This document shows positions 1 through 5,263 of a stretch of DNA of 5,263 nt, in pieces (the first letter of the stretch is position 1; every line of letters starts with the position of its first letter). Under the pieces are notes generated by a model. The model worked only from the letters and a program-made list of their open reading frames with translations, did not search any database and was not told the origin of the DNA. The stretch comes from Deltaproteobacteria bacterium (GTDB lineage: Bacteria; Desulfobacterota; Desulfarculia; Adiutricales; Adiutricaceae): NCBI GenBank assembly GCA_031269135.1, contig JAISZP010000131.1, forward strand, positions 1 through 5,263, read 5' to 3'. Position numbers and translations under genes: made by a program.

Positions 1-101
1 AGAACTTGACGTTCGAGCACCTGAGGAACGTCACCAAGGCCGCCTACGTCATGCCCGGCAAACCGGCTTTCGACCCGGCAAAAATCTGGGCCGGCTTTTA
101 A
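1..101 (+). CDS. CoA-acylating aldehyde dehydrogenase, C-terminal end (partial)
   Basis: The gene enters from the left edge. Reading from base 3 gives 32 codons and a TAA at 99-101. The peptide begins NLTFEHLRNVTKAAYV and ends PAKIWAGF. The ENLT-x-HLxN pattern a few dozen residues from the C-terminus, followed by an -IWG-like ending, is what I know from CoA-acylating aldehyde dehydrogenases of the SucD/EutE/AdhE-N type, which interconvert an acyl-CoA and its aldehyde with NAD(P)H. The catalytic cysteine and NAD-binding region lie outside the window, so neither activity nor substrate can be judged. The next same-strand gene is an iron alcohol dehydrogenase, the usual metabolic partner of this family. 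The last 17 residues are also encoded a second time just downstream. The family call rests on a short tail only; other aldehyde dehydrogenases cannot be excluded. Confidence 0.5.
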   Translation, partial: NLTFEHLRNVTKAAYVMPGKPAFDPAKIWAGF

Positions 102-116
102 TTTCAACTAGCGCCG

Positions 117-135
117 CCGCCTTTCGCCAAGGCGG
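117..135 (+). terminator. Stem-loop after the aldehyde dehydrogenase (possible terminator)
   Basis: CCGCCTT (117-123) pairs perfectly with AAGGCGG (129-135) around a 5-base loop, 16 bases after the stop codon at 101. The stem is GC-rich, but the bases after it (tccatattg) are not a U-run. It may therefore be an mRNA 3'-end stabiliser or a weak terminator rather than a classical rho-independent one. Confidence 0.4.
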
Positions 136-140
136 TCCAT

Positions 141-194
141 ATTGTTCCCGGCAAACCGGCTTTCGACCCCGCTAAAATCCGGTCCGGCTTTTAA
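141..194 (+). pseudogene. Remnant second copy of the aldehyde dehydrogenase C-terminus
   Basis: Seventeen codons and a TAA read IVPGKPAFDPAKIRSGF, against VMPGKPAFDPAKIWAGF for the intact end at 51-101. There is no start codon or upstream coding sequence, because copy 1 and its stop codon lie directly before it. It cannot be a functional gene. It is best explained as the tail of a second, paralogous dehydrogenase whose body was lost by recombination between the repeats, or as a short duplication that has since drifted. Confidence 0.6.
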
Positions 195-220
195 CTTTAC
201 CTTAACTAGCGCCGCCGCTT

Positions 221-257
221 TTCGCCAAGGCCGACTTCTCGATCGGTTCTTGGCGAA
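221..257. other. Strong 9-bp stem-loop with inner 4-bp stem
   Basis: TTCGCCAAG (221-229) pairs perfectly with CTTGGCGAA (249-257). Inside the loop CCGA (231-234) can pair with TCGG (243-246). It follows the second copy of the duplicated gene end, where copy 1 has its own hairpin, so it may be the terminator-like structure of the lost paralogue. No T-run follows on the + strand. Together with 122-131 the motif TTCGCCAAG occurs three times here, once inverted. Confidence 0.45.
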
Positions 258-387
258 GGCGACCCGTGCTACAGAGCATCATCCTTGCGGCTGAAGACTT
301 TCATTCCCGCTTTGCCGACTTTGGTGCGAAGCTTGGAATCATTTTGGACAGCCAAACCGTTTCTCATTAATGCTGTTTAACTTTTCA

Positions 388-393
388 AAGGAG
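388..393 (+). promoter_or_regulatory. Ribosome binding site that fixes the dehydrogenase start
   Basis: AAGGAG at 388-393 sits six bases before the ATG at 400. The in-frame ATG at 370 would place ten residues (MLFNFSKEKI) ahead of the family's usual N-terminus and has no purine-rich site in front of it. The ATG at 400 is therefore preferred. Confidence 0.75.
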
Positions 394-399
394 AAAATT

Positions 400-1575
400 A
401 TGATCAGCAATTTCTTATTTTTCGCGCCGGTTATTATGGGTCCTGGGGCAGTCAGCGTCCTTGAGGCTAAGGCTAAGGAATTGGCCATAAAAAAGGCCAT
501 TCTGGTCTACGATAAAGGCATTGAGGCTGCCGGTATTACCGAAAAAATCCGCAAACCTTTGGTTGCCGCTGGCGTGACCTTGGTGGAATATAACGGCGTC
601 GTGCCTGATCCCACTGACGTGACTATTGATGCGGCGGCTAAATTAGCCCGCGACAATGATGTTGACGCCGTCATCGGCGTCGGCGGCGGCAGCACTATGG
701 ATACCTGCAAGGGCGTCAACCTGCTGATGGGCAACCCCGGCAACATCGCTGACTATTTTATCAAACCGCCCGTTTTCCCCGCATCCAAAATCGGCAAAAA
801 ATTGATCTTACTCCCCACCACCGCCGGCACCGGGAGCGAGTGCACAATTTCAGCCGTCATCACCGATACCGCCAATAAGCGTAAGGCCGCTACCCGTAGC
901 CCAAGCCATCTAGCCACTCTCGCCATCATCGACCCGGATCTTTCTTCCGGCATGCCGCCGCGCCTTACCGCCAGCACCGGTATGGACGCCTTGGCTCACG
1001 CTGTTGAATCCATCACTATTTTACCCTCCCGTTGGAATGTCATTTCTGAAATCTTCGCAATCAAGGCTATTCAAGATTTAGTCAAATATCTCCCCATCGC
1101 CGTACACGACGGGAAAAATCTTGAAGCCCGCGAAAAATGCGCCATCGCTTCGATGTTGGCCGGTTCGGCTTTCGCCAACACCCTGGTTCACCTCGGCCAT
1201 GCCTTCGGTCACTCCATCGGCGCCAGACTCCATATGCCCCACGGCGAATGCTGCGGCGTCACTCTAGCCCACGCCATTGATTATGTCGCCGACGCCGTTC
1301 CCGAAAAGGTCAAACTGGTAGGCGAAACCATGGGCCTGACTTTTTAGGCTGGAGCTACTCCGGCCGTCATCGGTAGAAAGACCGCTGAAAGAATCGCGGC
1401 CTTCCAAAAAGAGATTAAACTGCCGACTCTTAAAGATTTTGGCGCAACACGCGACGATGTCGTGGCCGCTTCGGAATTGGTCCCTCGCGACAGCGTTTAT
1501 GGCTATACCCCCAAACCCATTGAGATGGATAAAATCAAAGAGATTCTCGGCAAAATTTATGATGGCGTTTTTTAG
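400..1575 (+). pseudogene. Iron-dependent alcohol dehydrogenase interrupted by one in-frame amber codon
   Basis: The protein belongs to the type III (iron-activated) alcohol dehydrogenases, cytoplasmic enzymes that interconvert an aldehyde and an alcohol with NAD(P)H. Residues counted from the ATG at 400: the nucleotide-binding motif GGGSTMDTCK is at 95-104, TAGTGSE at 141-147, and the expected metal ligands are D196, H200 (GMDALAH), H271 (AFGH) and H281 (MPHGE). TAG at 1345-1347 (codon 316) cuts the chain after GLTF. The same frame then continues without interruption for 75 codons (AGATPAVIGRKTAERI to IYDGVF) to a TAG at 1573-1575. Read through, it is 391 residues, the normal family length; stopped, it keeps all ligands but loses the last C-terminal helices. 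The break looks recent or is suppressed. The upstream acylating aldehyde dehydrogenase suggests a CoA-linked pathway; 4-hydroxybutyrate dehydrogenase or sulfoacetaldehyde reductase roles are possible but unproven. Confidence 0.85.
1345..1347 (+). other. In-frame amber codon inside the alcohol dehydrogenase
   Basis: TAG stands where the family has an ordinary linker residue, between GLTF and AGATP. The frame before and after it is identical, so no indel is involved. A single substitution from AAG, GAG, CAG, TGG or TAC/TAT would give it. Since the gene's natural end at 1573-1575 is also TAG, general reading of TAG as sense would add 34 residues, up to the next in-frame TAG at 1678-1680, and then run further to TGA at 1726-1728. 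That argues against wholesale reassignment. Confidence 0.85.
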
Positions 1576-1691
1576 CCGTTGTCAGGAGCGGGTCGTTTTT
1601 TTGACTGCGCCAGGCCATTGCTGAAAGCTGCTACTTATCTTTGTTGTTTTGATCTGTTTTTGTCGATTGACTGGCTTTAGCCGATATTCAG

Positions 1692-1717
1692 CTGCGCCCC
1701 GTTCACGCGGGGCGCAG
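1692..1717 (+). promoter_or_regulatory. Perfect 10-bp GC-rich hairpin between dehydrogenase and transporter
   Basis: CTGCGCCCCG (1692-1701) pairs with CGGGGCGCAG (1708-1717) around a 6-base loop, in the 177-base gap between the two genes and about 20 bases before the transporter's ribosome binding site. It is followed by AAAAATC, not a T-run, on the + strand, and there is no T-run on the other side for the - strand either. It is more likely an RNA-processing, stability or leader structure than a rho-independent terminator. A smaller stem TGACC/GGTCA (about 1725-1737) follows just before the ribosome binding site. Confidence 0.5.
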
Positions 1718-1752
1718 AAAAATCTTGACCTTCGGTCAGGAAGGGATCATTT

Positions 1753-3024
1753 ATGAGTGAAGTGAAAAAATTTAGAGGCAACATAGTCGCAGCCGCCTGT
1801 TTTGTTATTATGTTCATGCATTTGGGGGCTATCGGCTCAATAGGCATTTTTCTTTCACCTATCGCCGAAGGCAACGGTTGGAAGGTTGGCGATGTGGCCA
1901 TATTGATAACTTGGGCCACAGCCACTGCGGCTATCGTCGGATTTGTCGCCGCCGCACCGATCATTAAGGCGCTGACTCCAAAATGGAGCTTATTCATTTC
2001 CAGTATTGTTTGCGCCAGCCATTATTATTGGTATTCCGTCGGCACGCACCTTATTGAATACTATTTGGCGGCGGCAGTTGCTGGTTTGGTTATCGCTTGC
2101 GGCACCAGCGCGGCTATCGGCAACGTCATCGGACAGTGGTTCATCGCCAAACGAGCCTCCATGATCGGCTTGGTGTTCGGCGGCGCCGCTTTCGGCACAG
2201 CTGTTTGGCAGTCTGTCGGCGGCATTCTCATTAAAAACTACGGCTACCGCAGCACCTATGTCATCATGGGAACAGTGCTTTTGGTGGTGTCGATTTTGAC
2301 GAATCTTCTTTTCATCACCTCCCCCGAAAAGGTGGGCCAGAAAGCATTGGGCGCGGATCAAGTAGTCGATAAAGCTCCGGCGGCTGGAAAACCGGCTCAA
2401 AGCACTGTCGTCGCCGGTCTGACTTTGAAAGAGTCGTTGCGGACCGTTTCCTTTTATCTGATATTCATAGGAGTGCTCTTAGTCGCCGGCGCTTGGACGG
2501 GTTGCAAGTCTTATCTGGCGCCGCTGCTTAGGGGTGAATACGGCATGGATTACAACATGTCGTCGCAGTATACCTCCATCATGAATCTGGTGGCTGCAGC
2601 CACGGTCATTATCGGCGGCTTCATAGCGCAAAAGCTCGGCAATAAAGTTTACCTATGCTTTCTTGTCGGCTTGATGACTATAGGCGCTATAATCATTTTG
2701 ATGAACCCGGGCACCATCAGCATCGCCATTCTCATCGTCGCCCTGATACTTTTGGCTTGGGGCAACCCCAGCCAGTCGGCGATGCCTCCCACAGTCACCA
2801 CTCATACTTTCGGCAACAAGGAATACGGCAAAATCATCGTTTACTTGATGAGCGCCGTCTATATCGGCCAAGCTATTTTGCCGATTTTGGTCAAGGCCAT
2901 TCTCGCCAGAGGCATGACCCTACATGACACCTTCTATTTCTTCGTCGCTTCCGGAATAGTAGGTCTGGTTCTGATGATTTTAGGCATGCAGACGTCCCCG
3001 TTGAGGCGTACAAAAACCGCTTAA
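1753..3024 (+). CDS. MFS transporter, oxalate/formate antiporter type
   Basis: This is an intact 423-residue inner-membrane carrier. Twelve hydrophobic segments can be traced at about 9-35, 46-70, 79-97, 102-122, 135-158, 168-188, 232-250, 265-293, 299-316, 321-337, 357-382 and 392-412, with a charged central loop at about 189-231, the usual MFS layout. The loop and helix around 127-148 (GQWFIAKRASMIGLVFGGAA) matches the WF-x(2-3)-KR-x-GLxxGxxxxG signature of the oxalate/formate antiporter and monocarboxylate-type MFS proteins, so a small organic anion is the likely substrate. The start is supported by AGGAAGG (1738-1744), eight bases before the ATG. It lies 177 bases after the dehydrogenase on the same strand and is closed by a terminator, so it may be the last gene of that operon or a separate unit. 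The exact substrate cannot be read from sequence; a carboxylate or sulfonate tied to the neighbouring dehydrogenases is an inference. Confidence 0.9.
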   Translation: MSEVKKFRGNIVAAACFVIMFMHLGAIGSIGIFLSPIAEGNGWKVGDVAILITWATATAAIVGFVAAAPIIKALTPKWSLFISSIVCASHYYWYSVGTHLIEYYLAAAVAGLVIACGTSAAIGNVIGQWFIAKRASMIGLVFGGAAFGTAVWQSVGGILIKNYGYRSTYVIMGTVLLVVSILTNLLFITSPEKVGQKALGADQVVDKAPAAGKPAQSTVVAGLTLKESLRTVSFYLIFIGVLLVAGAWTGCKSYLAPLLRGEYGMDYNMSSQYTSIMNLVAAATVIIGGFIAQKLGNKVYLCFLVGLMTIGAIIILMNPGTISIAILIVALILLAWGNPSQSAMPPTVTTHTFGNKEYGKIIVYLMSAVYIGQAILPILVKAILARGMTLHDTFYFFVASGIVGLVLMILGMQTSPLRRTKTA

Positions 3025-3067
3025 ATAGGACATTCGCGCTGATTTTTCAAAGCATTCCTTTTTCGCT

Positions 3068-3111
3068 TCACCCGTTGATCCATTTTATAGTGGTTTGACG
3101 GGTGATTTTTT
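3068..3111 (+). terminator. Rho-independent terminator of the transporter gene
   Basis: TCACCCGT (3068-3075) pairs perfectly with ACGGGTGA (3098-3105). Inside it, CCA (3080-3082) can pair with TGG (3091-3093). Six Ts follow directly at 3106-3111. It starts 44 bases after the transporter's stop codon. Confidence 0.85.
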
Positions 3112-3480
3112 ATCGTTAAACGCTGGAGCGGAGGACGAAGTTTGTCGTAGCCTTGCCATGGCGTCCGTCGGTTTGGCGTTTGATTTGTTCTTCCAGTCGG
3201 CGCTTGCTCCGGCCATGTTCCAAAGTTCGTCCCAAAGTTTGAGCCGTATTCCAAAGTCCGTAGCCCTGCCGTTTCAAGCCGGAAACATGAGATTGCGGGC
3301 CATGGCGGTCGAAAGGCAAGCTTGCGGCTGAGAATCCTGTATCGCTTGTGGTTCTGCGGACAATTGCGGCGCCGCCGGCGCCCCAATTTGTGATACACTG
3401 CATTTAAATTGAAAACAAACATTCATTTTACATTGATTTCCGATAGTCCATGATTTCTGTAAACTCATGGTTTCCATAAA
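3112..3480. other. Gene-free stretch between terminator and transposase relic
   Basis: Several frames are open on both strands here (up to 133 codons on the - strand), but none has a ribosome binding site or a recognisable protein family, and they overlap each other. The openness is what a locally GC-rich, stop-poor sequence gives. Visible structure: the 13-mer TTCCAAAGTtCGT (3218-3230) recurs as TTCCAAAGTcCGT (3249-3261), with a further CCAAAGT at 3232. A long palindrome lies at 3362-3388, and a short direct repeat AAACTCAT (about 3460 and 3478) lies near the right end. Composition falls from GC-rich to AT-rich at about 3390-3420. Confidence 0.55.
3362..3388. repeat. 27-base inverted repeat at the GC/AT boundary
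   Basis: AATTG (3362-3366) and GGCGCCG (3368-3374) mirror CGGCGCC (3376-3382) and CAATT (3384-3388). The only departures are one unpaired C-C position in each arm and a single central C. As DNA it is almost a perfect palindrome, so it could be a dimeric protein site or a cruciform rather than a terminator, since no T-run follows on either side. It marks the change from GC-rich to AT-rich sequence. Confidence 0.6.
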
Positions 3481-4188
3481 CTCATCACCAATATTTCAGC
3501 GCCATCATCAAATATAAGTTCAATAACCTGCGGCGAAAGGCACATTAAGCCTTTGTTGAATTCGCCCATCAATCTAACGTAAAACTGGTCTCTGCTGTTC
3601 CAGGCAAAAATCCTGGTCGGACGACATCCTCGCTGAAAGAACTAACCAATCCGAATCCGATGGGAAGAAGGAGTATAACTTCTGAACTTCAAAAAGAGAT
3701 TGATCGGCTCCGGTCATTGTCATTGGCCGTCAAAACATAGGTGAGCAAGCATCATCGGAACCAGACGAAGAGTTGGAGTATGGACTATTTAACCTGTCGG
3801 TTTTTTACTCGAATGAAAAGAGATTAATTATGCACTGTCCGATGGGAGGGAGTTATAGAAGAACGATGCGTAAACTGCAAGGGCTAAAAAGCTTGCTTTA
3901 ATAAAAACGTGAGCCTGAACTGCTCTAGACGTGGAGATCGTTTAATCAAACACTCAAAAAAATATGCTTACGTACTGTATCAGTACGAACAAGTAAGAAT
4001 AGAGAAAAGAAGGGCATATCAAAAGACCCCGGAATTTCGAAATAAATACAGGTGGAGAAGCGGTATGTTAGCCGCTGATAGTCATATAGCAAGATTTTAC
4101 TTAAAACAATTGCGTATAAGAGGCAAAAAAGGCAAATTTAAGAGTTTAATTGAAGGCTCTTAGATTAAATATCTTAAAACAAATATGA
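3481..4188 (+). pseudogene. IS1182-type DDE transposase, C-terminal half, multiply frameshifted
   Basis: Pieces of one transposase follow in the correct order but in changing frames. (1) about 3511-3549 gives CGERHIK, like the family's YGGExxI. (2) 3549-3740 gives AFVEFAHQSNVKLVSAVPGKNPGR, matching the GVELVSPVPGK-like stretch. (3) 3743-3901 gives GLFNLSVFYSNEKRLIMHCPMGG, matching the F-x-CPxG segment. (4) about 3888-4152 gives a Cys-containing stretch, SKKYAYVLY, RRAYQKTPEFRNKYRWRSG and LRIRG. (5) 4153-4188 gives KALRLNILKQI and TGA, the family's LKALxLNIxR ending. The catalytic Glu expected after RWRSG is replaced (RSGML). No N-terminal half is visible left of about 3500. At least four frame breaks mean it is long dead. 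The family name comes from recalled motif patterns, not a search; a sister DDE family is possible. Confidence 0.7.
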
Positions 4189-4250
4189 AACGTATGTCAT
4201 GAAAACGAAAAAAAATAGCATGAAGTGCAGTGAACCAGAACAATACATGT

Positions 4251-4276
4251 AAAAATACATATAAACGTATGTTTTT
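4251..4276 (+). other. AT-rich stem-loop ending in a T-run after the transposase relic
   Basis: AAAA-T-ACATA (4252-4261, one bulged T) pairs with TATGTTTTT (4268-4276) around a 6-base loop, 63 bases after the relic's stop. It could be a weak terminator or part of an old element end. Pairing is only A-T rich, so chance is plausible. Confidence 0.25.
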
Positions 4277-4407
4277 CATAAAAAAAGAACTTATTGAGAA
4301 ATTAGATCAATAAAGTGTTGTTTTTGGAGTTCGGTTCTCAATCGAGTCCACGACTCCTGTAAGCTGATTTTTTGAAAACCAGGGTTTTTGCACCGTTATC
4401 ATAATTA

Positions 4408-4432
4408 CAATACTTTTTTCATAAAAGTATTG
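4408..4432. terminator. Perfect 10-bp stem-loop (possible terminator)
   Basis: CAATACTTTT (4408-4417) pairs perfectly with AAAAGTATTG (4423-4432) around the loop TTCAT. The stem is AT-rich and no clean T-run follows on the + strand. On the - strand the following bases (TTGTAATTATGATAAC) are T/A rich but also not a run. It could be a terminator relic or a protein site. No flanking gene helps decide. Confidence 0.35.
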
Positions 4433-4458
4433 ATTATATTAAACCACTTAAATCGTAT

Positions 4459-4680
4459 TCAACTCCTATTAGGCTGGTCACAATTGAGAGGAAGGCGACC
4501 TAGACATACCAATTGCACAGTTCGAAAATTTGTGGTATTTATTTCGTATATGATTGCTTGTGCAAAATCGGAGAGTTTACTTTTTCTCCCATGTTTTTTT
4601 GCAACCAATGCAGCACCCACGTTTCCAGAGGTAATTTGATTTTTTATTCGGCGGACGGTTCTGTCGCAAACCGTCGGCAA
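4459..4680 (-). pseudogene. Possible helix-turn-helix (transposase-like) fragment, very uncertain
   Basis: A 73-codon open frame on the - strand begins at a TTG. It contains DRTVRRIKNQITSGNVG, then KKHGRKSKLSD and AIIYEI. A helix-turn-helix ending in RRIK..I followed by a GRKSKL linker resembles the N-terminal DNA-binding part of several transposases. There is no ribosome binding site and the frame ends after only 73 codons. A second short - strand frame (ATG at 4730-4728, stop at 4646-4644, starting MSYSYFRWIVQQ) overlaps its upstream end. It may be a decayed insertion element, or chance. The opposite strand is open as well (4388-4639). Confidence 0.15.
4654..4675. other. Perfect 7-bp GC-rich stem-loop in AT-rich surroundings
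   Basis: GACGGTT (4654-4660) pairs with AACCGTC (4669-4675) around an 8-base loop; after one mismatch, two more outer pairs are possible (4651-4652 with 4677-4678). It sits in a small GC-rich island inside otherwise AT-rich DNA, so it may be a leftover of an inserted element. Confidence 0.35.
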
Positions 4681-4751
4681 AACCCGCGATGGATTTGTTG
4701 GACAATCCAGCGAAAATAAGAATAACTCATATCAGTCTCTTTGCCCTTGTT

Positions 4752-4782
4752 TTGACATGAGTAGCTGCAAATAATATATAAT
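4752..4782 (+). promoter_or_regulatory. Sigma-70-like promoter match without a gene
   Basis: A perfect TTGACA (4752-4757) is followed by TATATA after 17 bases (4775-4780), or a perfect TATAAT after 19 bases (4777-4782). No open frame with a ribosome binding site follows within the window. It may be an orphan promoter of a lost gene, drive a short RNA, or be chance in AT-rich sequence. Confidence 0.3.
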
Positions 4783-5263
4783 AGGTGCTATTAAATCGTT
4801 AAAAGTAATTTTTGGATCGGTTATATTGTTATTATTAATGTTTTTAGTGTTAAATACCGCTGACTAATTCAAGACGAAATCTGCTCATTTATATTTAAGG
4901 GTTAAAACCACTGTATTCGAGATACCTCGTCAATGATATATTTTTTTCTAAATTCAATCCAATAAATTTTTAAAATAGAACTCTAATGTCATTAAATAAC
5001 TAGAGTAAATAAATTGTCAATCCATATAAAGAACACAATATTTGTATTAAACAACTTAAAATAACTCTTGCATTAAATTGCTATAATTTTATAAGAAACT
5101 GTTAAGCCTTTATTGAATTAAAGCAGTCGCAAAAGTGTTATTTAATCTTGATTTATCTTGATAATAGATAACTTTGACTTACAGAACTATCTTCTAGATT
5201 ATGGCTTGGATGATCTCATCTTTTCGTAATAGTAGTGACTTCTCCTCCTATCATCTGGTTTGA

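Larger units (their letters stand above)
50..230 (+). repeat. Imperfect tandem duplication of a gene 3' end plus downstream sequence
   Basis: Two copies lie head to tail, about 93-98 bases apart. Copy 1 runs from about 50 to 133 and copy 2 from about 143 to 230. Both encode PGKPAFDPAKI..GF and a TAA (stops at 99-101 and 192-194). Both then carry the identical 15-mer aactagcgccgccgc (106-120 and 204-218) followed by cttt(t)cgccaagg. Copy 2 has five extra bases between its stop and the 15-mer. Differences in the coding part fall partly at third codon positions, so the copies may have diverged as coding sequence. A likely origin is deletion between two paralogous genes, or a small tandem duplication. 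Confidence 0.85.
4189..5263. other. AT-rich gene-free region
   Basis: Over 1 kb shows frequent stops in all frames and no supported gene, tRNA or rRNA. Features within it are hairpins at 4251-4276, 4408-4432 and 4654-4675, a promoter-like match at 4752-4782, and short inverted repeats such as ACTCTA/TAGAGT (4980-4985 and 5001-5006). The 10-mer AAACGTATGT occurs at 4188-4197 and 4263-4272. The contrast with the left half in base composition suggests relaxed, mutation-driven DNA or transferred material. Confidence 0.6.

Noticed and set aside
269..367. 32-codon minus-strand open frame starting MRNGLAVQNDSK, rich in Lys/Arg
   Set aside because: It has no ribosome binding site, is very short, matches nothing I recognise, and overlaps the leader of the dehydrogenase.
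344..370. TTGGAC...CATTAA as a promoter for the dehydrogenase
   Set aside because: The spacer is only 15 bases and the -10 match is poor; too weak to list.
370..399. Earlier ATG at 370 for the alcohol dehydrogenase
   Set aside because: It has no ribosome binding site. The AAGGAG before 400 and the family's N-terminus favour the ATG at 400.
1345..1575. Genome-wide reassignment of TAG to a sense codon
   Set aside because: The dehydrogenase's natural end is also TAG, at the position that gives normal length. Reading all TAGs would extend the protein past its family end.
1439..1624. 61-codon plus-strand open frame
   Set aside because: It is a shadow in another frame of the dehydrogenase's C-terminal coding sequence.
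3021..3477. Overlapping open frames on both strands (3021-3422 -, 3095-3331 +, 3116-3403 -, 3274-3477 -)
   Set aside because: None has a ribosome binding site or family resemblance; they overlap one another and one runs through the terminator.
4326..4357. tRNA-like segment GGTTCTCAATCGAGTCC with GGAGT/ACTCC
   Set aside because: The T-arm does not fold with a 7-base loop, and no D-arm, anticodon arm or matching acceptor strand lies upstream.
4388..4639. 83-codon plus-strand open frame
   Set aside because: It has low complexity and no ribosome binding site, and it overlaps a slightly more protein-like minus-strand frame.
5201..5263. 20-codon frame ending exactly at the window edge, and a GGAGGAG on the opposite strand
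   Set aside because: It is too short to support. The purine-rich site has no ATG/GTG/TTG start at usable spacing.
1..5263. CRISPR array, toxin-antitoxin pair, retron or phage-defence gene
   Set aside because: No regular repeat-spacer pattern, reverse transcriptase, nuclease or paired small genes were seen on either strand.

Overview
The window reads as bacterial chromosome and splits in two. The left part (about 1-3110) is moderately GC-rich with normal bacterial genes. The right part (about 3400-5263) becomes visibly AT-rich and carries only gene debris. The gene types on the left (CoA-acylating aldehyde dehydrogenase, iron-dependent alcohol dehydrogenase, anion-type MFS carrier) suit an anaerobic fermenter or sulfidogen, for example a gut Desulfobacterota relative. 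That is an inference, since no marker gene is present. Broken genes, a partial gene duplication, a shredded transposase and long gene-free DNA suggest a genome or locus in decay, as in host-associated lineages.

Layout: 1-101 is the 3' end of a probable CoA-acylating aldehyde dehydrogenase. At 102-399 the last 18 codons of that gene (stop included) and its downstream sequence are present a second time, with two strong hairpins. 400-1575 is an iron-dependent alcohol dehydrogenase interrupted by one in-frame amber codon at 1345-1347; the C-terminal domain continues in the same frame to the family's normal end. 1576-1752 holds a perfect 10-bp hairpin. 1753-3024 is an intact 12-helix MFS transporter of oxalate/formate-antiporter type, closed by a rho-independent terminator at 3068-3111. 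3112-3480 has no gene I can support but has a 27-base palindrome at 3362-3388. From about 3500 to 4188 lies the C-terminal half of an IS1182-type DDE transposase, broken into at least five reading-frame segments. 4189-5263 is AT-rich DNA with hairpins, a promoter-like match and no convincing gene.

How they fit together: an acylating aldehyde dehydrogenase and an iron alcohol dehydrogenase commonly act in series (acyl-CoA <-> aldehyde <-> alcohol), and a following carrier could move the substrate or product. Known systems of this kind include SucD/4HbD (4-hydroxybutyrate) and sulfoacetaldehyde/isethionate enzymes, but the sequence here does not fix the substrate. With the dehydrogenase truncated, the pathway may be inactive unless the amber codon is read through.

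I did not find a convincing undescribed system. The best leads are the single clean amber codon, the duplicated 3' gene end, and the reconstructable transposase relic.
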